The notes: a model not told the origin generated them from the letters alone. A DNA stretch of 64,000 nt from Algoriphagus sp. (GCF_013373065.1 NZ_JABXIN010000001.1:1-64000), one strand, 5' to 3'. Shown: positions 26,427-36,762, counted from the first letter of the stretch. Numbers and translations: made by a program.

Positions 26427-28619
26427 TTATCTTCCTCCGGGAGGACAATGCTTTTTCAAATAATCCGTATACAATTTTCGCAGATGCATATTGGTCCCCT
26501 CACCTTCAGAGATGGAATGGGATCGATTCGGATAAGGCATAAATTGAAATAGTTTCCCATGTTTGATCAACTCATTAACCAGCATATCTGCATTGGCATA
26601 ATGCACATTGTCATCACCAGTCCCATGGATATAGAGCAGATTTCCTTGTAGGTTTTTGGCGTGGGTAATCGGAGAACCGGCTATAAAATCCTCCAGATTT
26701 TCTTGAGGCAAACCCATGTAGCGCTCTTGGTAGATATTGTCATAAGTCAACTGATAGGCCACTGCCGCAATCGAAATTCCGGTTTTATAAATCTCAGGAT
26801 ATTGAAATAGCAGATTCAAAGTAGCAGATCCTCCACCGGACCAACCCCAGACCGCTACCCGTTCCGGATCCACAAAATCCCATTCTAAAATCTGCTTAGC
26901 AGCGGCTGCCTGATCGGAAATATTCAATCTCCCAATCTTTCGGTAAATACTTTTTCGCCATGCCCTTCCTTTAGGTGCCGGTGTTCCCCGATTATCAATA
27001 GAAATGTAGATATACCCATCAGCAGCCATATCCCCTTCATAGAGCCTGTTTCGTCCTACCCCATAGGTATCTTTCACGTTGGCGCCCCAAGGTTCGGTGT
27101 AAACAAAGAAAACCACCGGGTATTTTTTGGAAGGATCAAAATCCCGGGGCTTGACCATCCAACCGTCCATTTCCGTTCCATCTGCTGTTTGAATTTGAAA
27201 AAACTCAACTTGCTTTTCCCGCTGATTGGAAGCCAAGTTAGCAGCAATGGATTTGGATTCGTTTAATGCCGAATGAGAAGGGAGTTCAATCCATTCCGAA
27301 GCGGGTCGGGTGTAATGATTTTGAAATTGGTGAAAGGCATATCGACCAGAAGGAGAAATTTCATAGGAATGCGTTCCTTTTAAACTAGCTGGAGAAACTA
27401 ACTCCTCCTCTCCTTTTCCATCCAGACGAGCGGTATACAAATATTTTTGGGTAGCATTCTCGGGAGAAGCATGAAAATAAATTCGATTCCCTTTTTCATC
27501 CACATGGAGCAAATTGATAACATCGTAGTCTCCGGTAGTGATTTCAGTAGCCGATCCATCTAAACCAATTCGATAAAGATGTCTCCAACCGTCTTTTTCA
27601 CTTAACCAAAGAAACTCCTTTCCTCCATTGATCCATTTAAACTCATGTCGGTAGGTCAAGGCATATACATTTTCCCAAGGAGAAAGTACATCAATCCAAG
27701 CTTCATCCATTTCCTCAAAAATGACCTCTGCTTCATTTTTCGGAACATCTATGGCAAAGATTTTTGAGTGATTTTGTTTTCTATTCAGTTGCTGCACTAG
27801 CAATAATTCGGAATTATTCCATTCCATTCGTGGTAAATAGTGCTGTGCAGGATCTCCAGGAATATTCAACCAAGTAGTTGCCTGATCGGCCAAGCTCACT
27901 ACTCCGATTCGGGCTGGAGAAGGAGATTGTCCAACTTTAGGATATTCTACCGGAATAATCTGCGAATAGACTGAATCAATATTATTGATCATGTAAAAAT
28001 CCCGAATCTGATTCGCATCCAACTGCCAGAAAGCAATATGCTCGCTATCCGGACTCCATTGAAAACCATCCCGACAGGCAAATTCCTCTTCATAAGCCCA
28101 ATCAAAGGTTCCATTGATCAGCTTTCGGTTGCCATCGGTAGTCAAGGCTGTGATTTCCCCTGAATCCAAATCCTCTACATAAAGATTGTATTCACTGACA
28201 TAGGCGGCTTTTTCCCCGTCGGGAGAAAGCTTGGCAAAGCGAAGGGAAGACTCGGGCAAACCTTTCCCGATTTGCTGCAGTTTTTTACTTTCCAAATCCA
28301 GCACCCAATAATCCCCTTGTGTATCCAATCGCCAAACGCGCTTGGTATTGGTGTAAATAAGAACCTTCTTTCCATCTTCAGAAAAAGAAAAATCCCGAAC
28401 AGTCAGGTATTCACCTGAAGGAAGGGACAACATTTCTTTGGATACCATTACTTGAGACTCATTCCCAGGAAGGGAATAGGATAGAATTTCACCTTCCTGA
28501 TATTGATAATAGATATCCCTGACTTTAGACCATTTGAAAGATTGAGCAAATGATTCTGAAAACAGAACCGTTAGGAAAAAGACTAAAATCCAGCGGATAG
28601 AAAACAGTTGATTTTTCAT
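26427..28619 (-). CDS. S9 family peptidase, dipeptidyl peptidase IV-like
   Basis: 730 residues with a signal peptide (WILVFFLTVLFSESFAQ). The N-terminal part is the eight-bladed DPP-IV beta-propeller (DPPIV_N), containing the substrate-amine-binding pair in FDWAYEEEF. The C-terminal alpha/beta hydrolase domain has the nucleophile in VWGWSGGGSATL, the Asp in HGTGDDNVHY and the His in PNRSHSIS. DPP-IV usually reads GWSYGG; here Tyr is Gly, a minor deviation. It should remove N-terminal X-Pro dipeptides from exogenous peptides in the periplasm. The M1 gene follows on the same strand, separated by the tandem repeat. Confidence 0.92.
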   Translation of the reverse strand: MKNQLFSIRWILVFFLTVLFSESFAQSFKWSKVRDIYYQYQEGEILSYSLPGNESQVMVSKEMLSLPSGEYLTVRDFSFSEDGKKVLIYTNTKRVWRLDTQGDYWVLDLESKKLQQIGKGLPESSLRFAKLSPDGEKAAYVSEYNLYVEDLDSGEITALTTDGNRKLINGTFDWAYEEEFACRDGFQWSPDSEHIAFWQLDANQIRDFYMINNIDSVYSQIIPVEYPKVGQSPSPARIGVVSLADQATTWLNIPGDPAQHYLPRMEWNNSELLLVQQLNRKQNHSKIFAIDVPKNEAEVIFEEMDEAWIDVLSPWENVYALTYRHEFKWINGGKEFLWLSEKDGWRHLYRIGLDGSATEITTGDYDVINLLHVDEKGNRIYFHASPENATQKYLYTARLDGKGEEELVSPASLKGTHSYEISPSGRYAFHQFQNHYTRPASEWIELPSHSALNESKSIAANLASNQREKQVEFFQIQTADGTEMDGWMVKPRDFDPSKKYPVVFFVYTEPWGANVKDTYGVGRNRLYEGDMAADGYIYISIDNRGTPAPKGRAWRKSIYRKIGRLNISDQAAAAKQILEWDFVDPERVAVWGWSGGGSATLNLLFQYPEIYKTGISIAAVAYQLTYDNIYQERYMGLPQENLEDFIAGSPITHAKNLQGNLLYIHGTGDDNVHYANADMLVNELIKHGKLFQFMPYPNRSHSISEGEGTNMHLRKLYTDYLKKHCPPGGR

Positions 28620-28849
28620 AAATGACTTTTGGCTATTTCATCAAAAAGGTAAGAACATTTTTGGTTCTAAATGAATGGATATTTTAAAAATGACATAAAG
28701 TCATCATTAATAAAGAATTAAAACATAGTGCTTTATCCCATTTATAAAATTTATTTTGGGAAAAACATTAAATACATCTAAATTATTAATGGTTATTATT
28801 TTAATACCTAATTCATTTTTAAAAATCAATACCCAAAACCCTTAATCAG

Positions 28850-30019
28850 ATGAAAAAACTTTTTGCCTTAATTTTGATAAGCTTTTTTAGTCTAAAAATC
28901 AGCTTAGCACAAGAGGCATTCTCGACCATCAATCTAGACCTTATCCAGAATCAACTTAACGGTGGTATGCCCATTCCCTCCGAGGAAAAATTTTATGTTC
29001 GTGGCGCAATCCCAAGCAAGGTTGAACTGGTCAAACTGACTATTTATCCTTCCAAGAAAAGCCCGAAAGCAGGCTATACCTATTTCTGGAAAGTGCCATT
29101 TGGCTATCAGGAACTCGCCTTTCAGGTTTTGGTAGAAGAACCGCTTCGCGCCAACCAGGATTACCACTTGGATTTTGGATTTTACCAAAAAGCCGGCTAT
29201 CAGGAAGTAGAAGAAGTCAGGGAACTCATTCATGACAATTTATCCACTTACCTGAGTACCATTACTACTATAAAAAGGGGAGGAATCAAGTTCGAGGATT
29301 CCGATGAGCAGATTTTGGCCAACTTAACCAGAATTTTAGAAGCAGGTGCTTATTATTTTGAACTTCCGCAAGCGCAGAAATTTCCGGGTTTTTCTGATCT
29401 CACCAGAAATAAATTGGTGCAGCGAAAAAAGTTAAAGATGGGTAAGGCCAAATTTAACGCTACCGGAGTGGAAGAAGGGGATAATGCGAGAGCAGTTTAC
29501 GCAAGGCAATACTTGGATGAATTAGAGCAAATTATTTTTTCAGAAGTGGATCAATACCTCTCCACTAACTTATTGGCCAGAGTAGATGAAAAGATTTTTC
29601 AAAATTATCCTACCGAGAAAAAGTCGACTTCTATCCCGCTCAATGTAGGATATGGAGCAATCTCTTTAACCCAGGGATTGAGCCAACAGGAATTTGTAAC
29701 CGGTCCCTATGCAGGCGTTTCTTTCCCATTAGGAAATCGGTCGTTTACAAAGTTTATGAGCAATTTATCCATCAGTTCTGGCTTTTTTCTTTCAGGCAAT
29801 ATGGAAAATTCGCTCAATGAACAAATCAGTGGACCATTTTTGGACCGTCCACTCTATGTAGGATTGGGATACAGTTTTTTCCAAATAGTCAGATTAAATG
29901 CAGGAGGAACCTTTATAACATCCAAGGGACAAAATGGTGGCAAAACAGACTATTTCACCCCTTTTGTGGGATTAAGTCTAGAGTTTAAATTATGGTTGGG
30001 CTTTGGTAATAAGAGATGA
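28850..30019 (+). CDS. Exported protein of unknown function
   Basis: 389 residues with a Sec signal peptide (LFALILISFFSLKISLAQ). The N-terminal half is predicted mixed alpha/beta with a repeat-like FWKVPFGYQELAFQVLV core. From about residue 265 the sequence has alternating aromatic strands, glycines and ends ...FVGLSLEFKLWLGFGNKR, which suggests a small outer-membrane barrel or a barrel-like C-terminal part. No known family was recognised. Its stop overlaps the start of the OmpA-family gene, so the two proteins are probably partners in the outer membrane. Confidence 0.75.
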   Translation: MKKLFALILISFFSLKISLAQEAFSTINLDLIQNQLNGGMPIPSEEKFYVRGAIPSKVELVKLTIYPSKKSPKAGYTYFWKVPFGYQELAFQVLVEEPLRANQDYHLDFGFYQKAGYQEVEEVRELIHDNLSTYLSTITTIKRGGIKFEDSDEQILANLTRILEAGAYYFELPQAQKFPGFSDLTRNKLVQRKKLKMGKAKFNATGVEEGDNARAVYARQYLDELEQIIFSEVDQYLSTNLLARVDEKIFQNYPTEKKSTSIPLNVGYGAISLTQGLSQQEFVTGPYAGVSFPLGNRSFTKFMSNLSISSGFFLSGNMENSLNEQISGPFLDRPLYVGLGYSFFQIVRLNAGGTFITSKGQNGGKTDYFTPFVGLSLEFKLWLGFGNKR

Positions 30020-32391
30020 TCATGAAAAAGTCCATACTTACCTTCTTTGCAATTTTCATGTTTTCAATAGCCTATCCACAGCAATATGGCTATAAATGGA
30101 GATTTGGGCTCAGCGCAGGGACAACCAATTATTTTGGTGATATCCGACCATTAGGTATTCGCAACTTCGGGGAATTTTCAAAACTCTACCGACGATACAA
30201 AACTTACTCTCCCAATTTATCCTATCAATTTTCAATTGAGTATGCTCTTGGAAAATCAGTTGGTTTAATGCTGACCGGAGGTGCCTATCAGTTTGGCTCT
30301 TCCGATCGATTTATCAAAAACGACGGAACCCTTTATACAGAAAGCCCCCGGTTTGACCGAGCACTGAACTTCCAAACGGATCTTTGGGATACGGGACTTT
30401 CCTTTGTCATTAAGCCGGATAACAATTGGTTGCTTTCCGGAAAATCCTTTTTCGCACCTTACTTGGTTCTAGGATTTGGATACCAATATTTCAATGTCTA
30501 CGGAGATTTGTTGGATGCGCAGGGGAATAGATACGATTATTCAAATCCAGATTTAATCCCTGATGGTGTTTTTGAAACATCCCTTCGGGAAGTAGAAACC
30601 GAATTACCTGGAGGTTACAATAGGTTTTCCTTATATACCCACATCGGTTTAGGATTTCGGTTTAGAATTGCAAAAGGGATTGAAATCTTTGCCCAGTCTG
30701 ATTTCAAACGTGCCGCGACCGATTATTTGGACGATGTCTCTGGACAATACAGAACGCGATATGATAATAATTTCCAAGCTTATGCAGCGCAGCCCGGCAC
30801 GAACGTGGTAACTCCTGAAAACCCATATCGGGGATTTGAAAGCGGAAGACCTGATTGGTACATTTATCATGGCATTGGGGTCAAATTCAGCTTAGGTGCC
30901 CGAAAAGAGAGCTTTAATCCTCCTGTAATAAGCCAGCGGTATACTTTTGTACCGGATGAGCTAACTAAAAAACAGCTTGAGGCCGCAGATTCAGCTAGAC
31001 TTCAAACCAGGCCTTCAAGCACCATCAATAATTATTTTACAGTCATACAGCTTCCTTCTTGGGGAAAAAATCAGGTCACACCTTCTGATAGCATGGCCCT
31101 TGACTCTGCCGCCTTGGCAAATAGAGAAATAGTCCTGGATTCTTTGGAATTACAAAGAGGCTTGATTCAACGGGAAATGCTACAGACCCAAAATAGGATA
31201 GCTGAAATTGACCAAACCATTGAATTGGCTGAACGAGACACAACTGTTTCGACGGAGGTAACCGAGGCAAGATTAAGTTCTTTACGTGAAGAAAGGACCT
31301 TGGCAAATGAATCATTGACTAGGCTGAGCTTAGAGGAGTCACTTGCAATTTATAACATGGATTCCTTGAATTCTTATTCTGCCGAACCTGAAGTTGCAAC
31401 AATGGATAGTGCAGCTCTTACTAAAGAACTCATTATCATACCAGGCCAAATCGGCAGAATTATGTATTCCGAACAAGGCCAGACAAAAGTTTACATGGAT
31501 AGCAGCGCAGTTTCTAAGTCCCGATCTGTGAGCAACGATCCAAATATGATGACTCGGGAAGAATTTGAAGAAGAAATGGAGCGTTTCAGATCTGAAATGT
31601 TACAGGCTCAAGCAAAAAGGGATTCGGCTATGATTATGGCCTTTGCATCGAAAATCCCAGAACCTTCCGAATACGAACAAACCGCCCCTGAACCACAAGA
31701 AGTACTGATCAACACAGAAGCTGTGGATGAAAAAACAGCTAAGAAGCTGGAAAAGAACAGGAAAAAGCAGGAAAAACTAGACAAAAAGAACAATGAACTC
31801 CTGAAAGATGCCTTATTGGTTGGAGGAACGGCTGCCACTACAGCTGCGATAGCAAACAGTGGTGATAAAAAAGAAGCAGCCGCCCAGGCACAGCGTGATT
31901 CATTGCTCATGGCAAAGATTCAACAGGATTCTTTAATGATAGATAGTCTTCAGCAAGTAATTCTATCTCAAAATCTGTTGGCAGATTCCTTAGCGACTGA
32001 GTCAAATCCTGATTCTGTTTTAATAACCAAATCAGTTCCTTCTCCCATTTTGGTAAATCATAGCAAGATTGAAATTTATTTTGAGGTAAATAAAACAACA
32101 CTGAGTCCATCAGAAAGAACAAAGCTAGATGAGGTGAAAACTTTCCTAGATCAGAATGAAAATATTTCAGTAGAGCTTGTCGGGTTTGCAGATAACACTG
32201 GAAGTATTTCATACAACCTTCGGCTTTCTGAAAGGCGAGTAGAAGCCGTAAAAGTAGCTCTTCAGGAAATTGGAGTACCCGAATCAAAAATCAGTACCAA
32301 TGTGGGAGGATTGATTGTAAGGGGAGGAAATAAAGGCTCAAATGGCCTAGACAGAAAGGTGGAGATTCGATTTAGTCAAATCGATAATTAA
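30016..32391 (+). CDS. Outer-membrane protein with OmpA-like peptidoglycan-binding domain
   Basis: 791 residues. The signal peptide (SILTFFAIFMFSIAYPQ) is followed by a beta-barrel of ~270 residues (YKWRFGLSAGTTNYFGDIRP). A long hydrophilic, largely helical and coiled-coil region runs from ~305 to ~660, with Lys/Glu-rich stretches such as KKLEKNRKKQEKLDKKN. The C-terminal OmpA domain has IEIYFEVNKTTLSPSE, VELVGFADNTGS and YNLRLSERRVEAVKVAL, which bind diaminopimelate in peptidoglycan. The protein would tether the outer membrane to the cell wall over an unusually long spacer. The start is at 30016 (overlapping the upstream stop) or Met3 at 30022. It ends at a strong terminator. Confidence 0.88.
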   Translation: MIMKKSILTFFAIFMFSIAYPQQYGYKWRFGLSAGTTNYFGDIRPLGIRNFGEFSKLYRRYKTYSPNLSYQFSIEYALGKSVGLMLTGGAYQFGSSDRFIKNDGTLYTESPRFDRALNFQTDLWDTGLSFVIKPDNNWLLSGKSFFAPYLVLGFGYQYFNVYGDLLDAQGNRYDYSNPDLIPDGVFETSLREVETELPGGYNRFSLYTHIGLGFRFRIAKGIEIFAQSDFKRAATDYLDDVSGQYRTRYDNNFQAYAAQPGTNVVTPENPYRGFESGRPDWYIYHGIGVKFSLGARKESFNPPVISQRYTFVPDELTKKQLEAADSARLQTRPSSTINNYFTVIQLPSWGKNQVTPSDSMALDSAALANREIVLDSLELQRGLIQREMLQTQNRIAEIDQTIELAERDTTVSTEVTEARLSSLREERTLANESLTRLSLEESLAIYNMDSLNSYSAEPEVATMDSAALTKELIIIPGQIGRIMYSEQGQTKVYMDSSAVSKSRSVSNDPNMMTREEFEEEMERFRSEMLQAQAKRDSAMIMAFASKIPEPSEYEQTAPEPQEVLINTEAVDEKTAKKLEKNRKKQEKLDKKNNELLKDALLVGGTAATTAAIANSGDKKEAAAQAQRDSLLMAKIQQDSLMIDSLQQVILSQNLLADSLATESNPDSVLITKSVPSPILVNHSKIEIYFEVNKTTLSPSERTKLDEVKTFLDQNENISVELVGFADNTGSISYNLRLSERRVEAVKVALQEIGVPESKISTNVGGLIVRGGNKGSNGLDRKVEIRFSQIDN

Positions 32392-32421
32392 AAAAGTAAA
32401 ACTTCAACAACATTGAGTTTT

Positions 32422-32466
32422 AAAAGGTAATCCAATAGCTTCTCGCTATTGGATTACCTTTTTTTA
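32422..32466. terminator. Bidirectional intrinsic terminator
   Basis: AAAAGGTAATCCAATAG and CTATTGGATTACCTTTT form a perfect 17-bp stem with a 7-nt loop and T-tail. It separates the OmpA-family gene from the convergent CotH-like gene. Confidence 0.92.
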
Positions 32467-32471
32467 TTGAC

Positions 32472-33929
32472 TTAAAGACTTCCGATTTCTGAATCCATCC
32501 ATCTGAGACGGTCGATTAAAAAAGATTTCAAATCTGAAATCGATTGATCATAATTGATCCCAATCCCCTGGTCCCATTTGTCGTAATTACGCTTAACAGC
32601 CCCATTTTGGACTAATTTATTCACACTGAAATCTATGATACCTTGAATATTCGATTCACTTAAGGGTCCTTTTCTGAAAAAAGCCCATCGCTCCTTTAGC
32701 GCATTTCTGAAAGTTTCATCCTGAAGTAATTTTGACCACCAAAAAGGAACCATCCAAGGATCTTCGCTTACATAGTTATTATAATTGACCACCCAATCGT
32801 TGGCAGGTATGCGATCTGCTTCATCAAAACCAATATTGAAATCCCAAACGGGCCCCATGGCCAGTTTACCATCCCGGTCTTTGGTCAGGAAGGTACTGAT
32901 TCTGTAGGCATCCACATTCCTACATAGCTCATTGATGATGAAGTAATCCAAGAATGAATCCAAATCCATGTATTCTAAATAAGCAGGATCCTCACCCGGC
33001 ATGTTCTCTTGAAAAAATGACTTTTCAAATTGATTTACATATTCTTGAATATATGTTTTTTGGTCGGTGGTAAGGTCCTCTGCATCGGGATATTCATAAT
33101 TGAAATATGTCTCTAAATAAAGCATAGGATGATAGGGAGCTCCAAAAGGGGAAAAGTTCAAAGGCTGGCCGGAAATATCAAAATCGCTTCGAAAAGAATT
33201 GAAAGCAGTATAGCGGGCATCATCATCCCAGTTACTCATGAAATAGGATAATGGCTTGTTGTCATGTTCAGGGCCGGCATCAGATTTATCTATCTTCAGA
33301 ATATATCCCCCGGTGAAATTTTCGGAGGAAGCATTCATGGATTTAATATCGATTCGTTCTGAATCCCGTTTCAGTTTTTCACAGAAATAATAAACTCCTA
33401 AATATTCTCCATTGAGTTCCAACTCCACAAATACCCCCCGACTAGCATATTTCCCAATTTCTAAGGAAAGTCGATAAGCTACATGGTTGTAGATTAAGGA
33501 CCGATCCCAAGCATATTTTTCTTGCAGATTCACCACATGTCCAATAAGCCGCCAATCTTCCTCCTCAGGCAATCCAAAAAAAGAAACATCCATGTCCTCA
33601 CCACTTCCATCTATAGTTTCAAAATTGAAGGACTTTTTATCCGATAATCGAAAAGAGGTCTTCCCTCTATACTCTATATCTATTCGCTGCTCCTGAATGA
33701 GTTTCTGTTGTTGATAAATTTTCATCCGGGCGGCAACTCCTGGCTCATAAGGAATTTCCCCATCGGTAGTGATCACCAAATAAGGGATTTCAGAGCCTCC
33801 CACATCGAGGGCAAACACTTGTCCATCGTCTCCCTTTGGTACGAGAACTTCAGTAGGCTCTTGACAGGAAATGAAAGAAAATAAAAGGAGGATTAAATAG
33901 GCACTTATTTTAGCTCGCTGCATCACCAA
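32472..33929 (-). CDS. CotH kinase-family lipoprotein
   Basis: 485 residues with a lipoprotein signal (LILLLFSFISCQEP), so it is anchored to a membrane and probably surface exposed. The body matches the CotH domain: IEYRGKTSFRLSDKKSFNFET, GVYYFCEKLKRDSERIDIK and the active-site-like GPVWDFNIGFDEADR. CotH in Bacillus spores is an atypical protein kinase, and bacterial homologues outside spore formers are often linked to polysaccharides or surface proteins. The first aspartate of the usual D-x-D site is present and the second position is Asn. It is a single gene, convergent with the OmpA gene. Confidence 0.85.
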   Translation of the reverse strand: MVMQRAKISAYLILLLFSFISCQEPTEVLVPKGDDGQVFALDVGGSEIPYLVITTDGEIPYEPGVAARMKIYQQQKLIQEQRIDIEYRGKTSFRLSDKKSFNFETIDGSGEDMDVSFFGLPEEEDWRLIGHVVNLQEKYAWDRSLIYNHVAYRLSLEIGKYASRGVFVELELNGEYLGVYYFCEKLKRDSERIDIKSMNASSENFTGGYILKIDKSDAGPEHDNKPLSYFMSNWDDDARYTAFNSFRSDFDISGQPLNFSPFGAPYHPMLYLETYFNYEYPDAEDLTTDQKTYIQEYVNQFEKSFFQENMPGEDPAYLEYMDLDSFLDYFIINELCRNVDAYRISTFLTKDRDGKLAMGPVWDFNIGFDEADRIPANDWVVNYNNYVSEDPWMVPFWWSKLLQDETFRNALKERWAFFRKGPLSESNIQGIIDFSVNKLVQNGAVKRNYDKWDQGIGINYDQSISDLKSFLIDRLRWMDSEIGSL

Positions 33930-34040
33930 AAATCAATTATAGAATTAAACGTCTCGAATTAAGAATTTAAATTAACCAAAAAGAATTCTGCTTTTTCTAC
34001 TCGATCCTGTAATTTCAATTTTCATCTTTTCTGAATTATC

Positions 34041-35360
34041 ATGTCTGAAAATACCTTTCTTTCCAAAAAAGGAAGTGCTGCCGCTTCTAACCCCATGCGG
34101 GTCGACTTGGAGATTTACTACGAGGCAATGGAAAACCTCTATCATCCCGAAACAAATCCAACGGGAGCTTTACCAATGAATGTGGCCGAAAACCATCTGT
34201 GTTGGGAGATGCTTCGGGATCGAATTCAACAGGTCACCCGAGAAAATGACATCCCCGACTGGGTGGCCAGCTATACGGATCCTGCAGGAGCTCCTAGCTT
34301 TCGGGAGGCAGTGGCCGGGTTTTTATCCAAATTTTTAACCGGAGTCCCAATCAGCCCCGACAGTTTGGCCTTTTCAGGAGGAGCCACTTCAGTCATTGAG
34401 ATGACCAGTTTTTTATTGGCCAACCCGGGAGATTCCGCAGTCATCCCCGCTCCAAGTTATCCGGTTTATACAGGCGATATGGGAACACTACCTGAAGTCC
34501 GGCGTGTAGACTTACAGATACCCTCCAATCCTACCGAGTCCGAATTCCACTTTGATTTAGAATTGCTAAATCAGACCAAAAAGAAAATCGAATCCGAGGG
34601 AAGTGAATTTCGGATGCTTATTCTTACGCAACCTGACAATCCTACGGGGAGGATTTGTTCGGAAGAGTCTCTTCGATCCATCGCAGATTGGTGCATTTCC
34701 AATCAAGTTCATTTGATCGTCAATGAAATCTACGGAATGTCCCAAATTGACATACAATACCCGGAACTCCAAAAAGACTATGTAAAGGCGACTCCTTTTG
34801 TTTCCTTCGGAAAAATCATGGCCGACTACCAAAGTCCATTTCTTCATTTTTGGTACTCATTTTCAAAAGATTTTGGTATTTCCGGGTTTCGAATCGGCTT
34901 GCTTCATTCCCATAATGAGGCTTTGATTCAGGCTTATCGGAATGCAGGCTTGGGACACTCTATCTCGAATTATACCCAGTGGGTAATGCAGGAGGTACTG
35001 TTGGATCATGACTTCTTGTCAAAATTTTTTGAAAGATTACAGCTAAGACTGACAGAATCCTATTTGATCGTAACCCGAGCACTTAAAAAACTGAATATCC
35101 CCTATCATCCCTCCCGAGGAAGTCTGTTCGTTTGGATGGATTTATCTGAGTTTTTGGAAGAGAAAAGCTCGGAGGCTGAAGAAAAGCTATGGCTGGAAAT
35201 CTATAAAAAATCAGGAATTCTAGTCACCCCTACCAACGGATTTGGGCATAGCGAAAAAGGTTGGTACCGGATTGTCATGACAAGCTTAAACCATTTCGAT
35301 TTGAATGTAGCCATGAATCGATTGAGTCAATTTATTGAATCGAAAAGAGCAGGGTTATGA
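34041..35360 (+). CDS. Class I/II PLP-dependent aminotransferase
   Basis: 439 residues of the fold-type I aminotransferase family, in the branch that includes ACC synthase-like enzymes (DPAGAPSFREAVAGFL; FSGGATSVIEMTSFLL). The PLP lysine is in WYSFSKDFGISGFRIG, the substrate and PLP contacts are ILTQPDNPTGRI and IVNEIYG, and the carboxylate-binding Arg is in WYRIVMTS. The protein is cytosolic. The amino acid substrate is not evident. Its stop overlaps the ATG of an exported serine hydrolase by 4 bp, so the two are co-transcribed, though no shared pathway is obvious. Confidence 0.87.
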   Translation: MSENTFLSKKGSAAASNPMRVDLEIYYEAMENLYHPETNPTGALPMNVAENHLCWEMLRDRIQQVTRENDIPDWVASYTDPAGAPSFREAVAGFLSKFLTGVPISPDSLAFSGGATSVIEMTSFLLANPGDSAVIPAPSYPVYTGDMGTLPEVRRVDLQIPSNPTESEFHFDLELLNQTKKKIESEGSEFRMLILTQPDNPTGRICSEESLRSIADWCISNQVHLIVNEIYGMSQIDIQYPELQKDYVKATPFVSFGKIMADYQSPFLHFWYSFSKDFGISGFRIGLLHSHNEALIQAYRNAGLGHSISNYTQWVMQEVLLDHDFLSKFFERLQLRLTESYLIVTRALKKLNIPYHPSRGSLFVWMDLSEFLEEKSSEAEEKLWLEIYKKSGILVTPTNGFGHSEKGWYRIVMTSLNHFDLNVAMNRLSQFIESKRAGL

Positions 35361-36433
35361 ATAGAATTTTAATTGTTTGTCTGCTCATTCTTTATTTTCC
35401 CTTTCAAGGAAAAGGACAAGAATTCCAGGATATTCTTGAGAGTGAAGTTCAAGAAAACATGCCAGGGATCTTATTTACTATTCTATCCGAAGATGGAAGA
35501 ATTTCTTGGTCTGGAGCTGCTGGAGTTTCCGAAAAAGGAAGTGGCGAGCAATTAAAAGTTAAGCAAACGTTTCGCATTGCATCCGTCACCAAAACCTTTG
35601 TAGCGGCGAGTATTTTACGATTGATGGAAATGGATTCTCTTCAATTGGAGGATTTGCTTTCAGAACATATCAGTCCGGAGCATAATAAAATCCTTTCCGA
35701 AGACTACTCCATGGATCAAATTACGATTCGACAAGTATTGAGACATTCCGCAGGTTTTTTTGATCACACCCATGCTCCTGAGTTTTTTGACACCATCTTG
35801 TCCAATCCCAAGCATGAATGGACTCGCACGGAGCAACTCCAACTGGGTGTGGAAAAAGGTGACCCCATCGGTTCTCCCGGCGATCAGTTTAGCTATTCCG
35901 ATACGGGTTATATTCTATTGGGCGAAATCATTGAAAAATACACCCAAAAAGACTTAGACGAAGGGATTAAATACCTTTTGAGGCTGGAGGATTTGGGTTT
36001 ATCACGAACTGATTTTGAAAGAAAAGATCCTGTTACCGATTCACTTCGAATACATCAATATTTTCAAGGAATGGACACCTATGGATTTAGCCCTACGCTA
36101 GATTACTACGGCGGAGGAGGGCTCCTATCTACAACAAATGAGTTGGTCTATTTCTTCAAAGCCTTATTTCAAAACCAAATTTTTGAAAAGCCGGAAACAC
36201 TTGGAATCATGCTTGAACCTGCTTCTTATGAAACGAAGGCTTCCATGGACTACCAAATGGGAATGTACCGGGTTCAAATCAAAGGAATGATGGCCTATAC
36301 CCATACCGGATTCTGGGGCACGCAAGTACTTTATATACCCGAAAGAAAACTCTTCATGGCAGCGAATTATTCTTCCGTTTGGAGGGGTAGTGCAGTGGCA
36401 CCTGTATTTTCAAAAGTTCTAGAAGCCCTTTGA
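35357..36433 (+). CDS. Serine hydrolase of the class C beta-lactamase family
   Basis: 358 residues with a signal peptide (ILIVCLLILYFPFQGKGQ). The catalytic SxxK is in RIASVTKTFVAASIL, the second motif appears as YSDTGYILLGE (Y-S-D in place of Y-x-N), and HTGFWG takes the place of the KTG motif. This pattern fits periplasmic D-aminopeptidase/esterase-like serine hydrolases better than true beta-lactamases. It is co-transcribed with the aminotransferase. Cell-wall peptide or ester hydrolysis is likely; antibiotic resistance is not implied by the sequence. Confidence 0.9.
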   Translation: MNRILIVCLLILYFPFQGKGQEFQDILESEVQENMPGILFTILSEDGRISWSGAAGVSEKGSGEQLKVKQTFRIASVTKTFVAASILRLMEMDSLQLEDLLSEHISPEHNKILSEDYSMDQITIRQVLRHSAGFFDHTHAPEFFDTILSNPKHEWTRTEQLQLGVEKGDPIGSPGDQFSYSDTGYILLGEIIEKYTQKDLDEGIKYLLRLEDLGLSRTDFERKDPVTDSLRIHQYFQGMDTYGFSPTLDYYGGGGLLSTTNELVYFFKALFQNQIFEKPETLGIMLEPASYETKASMDYQMGMYRVQIKGMMAYTHTGFWGTQVLYIPERKLFMAANYSSVWRGSAVAPVFSKVLEAL

Positions 36434-36570
36434 GTTCTGAACTTATTAGTTCCTTAAAAAACCGAGCAGATTATTGATCGGATTCGAACAAGTCTTTCTA
36501 TAAAAAATCATAAAACCCACACAAAATCAACCCCTTACAAGGATGGCATTTATCTTGTTGAGTATTTAAC

Positions 36571-36762
36571 ATGATAAATTTCCTGCTCTGGCTGATTTTG
36601 CTGGTTTTATGCTGGCCCATTGCGATCATTGCTTTGGTCCTATACCCAATCGTATGGTTGCTATTGCTTCCTTTTCGTCTTTTGGGTTTGGCTGTAGATA
36701 TTTCTTTTGACCTAGTTCGAAATATCTTTGCCTTACCTTTTAAAATGCTTGGGGTAAAATAA
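36571..36762 (+). CDS. Tiny hydrophobic membrane protein
   Basis: 63 residues, almost entirely hydrophobic (MINFLLWLILLVLCWPIAII, then YPIVWLLLLPFRLLGL). Two membrane helices or one helix plus an amphipathic segment are expected. The ending, LPFKMLGVK, is mildly basic. A terminator hairpin begins at the stop codon, which supports a real expressed gene. Similar tiny proteins occur in Bacteroidetes but I know of no function. Confidence 0.7.
   Translation: MINFLLWLILLVLCWPIAIIALVLYPIVWLLLLPFRLLGLAVDISFDLVRNIFALPFKMLGVK

Noticed and set aside
35357-36433. Antibiotic-resistance beta-lactamase
   Set aside because: SxxK is present, but Y-S-D and HTG replace the expected motifs, which fits general periplasmic serine hydrolases.
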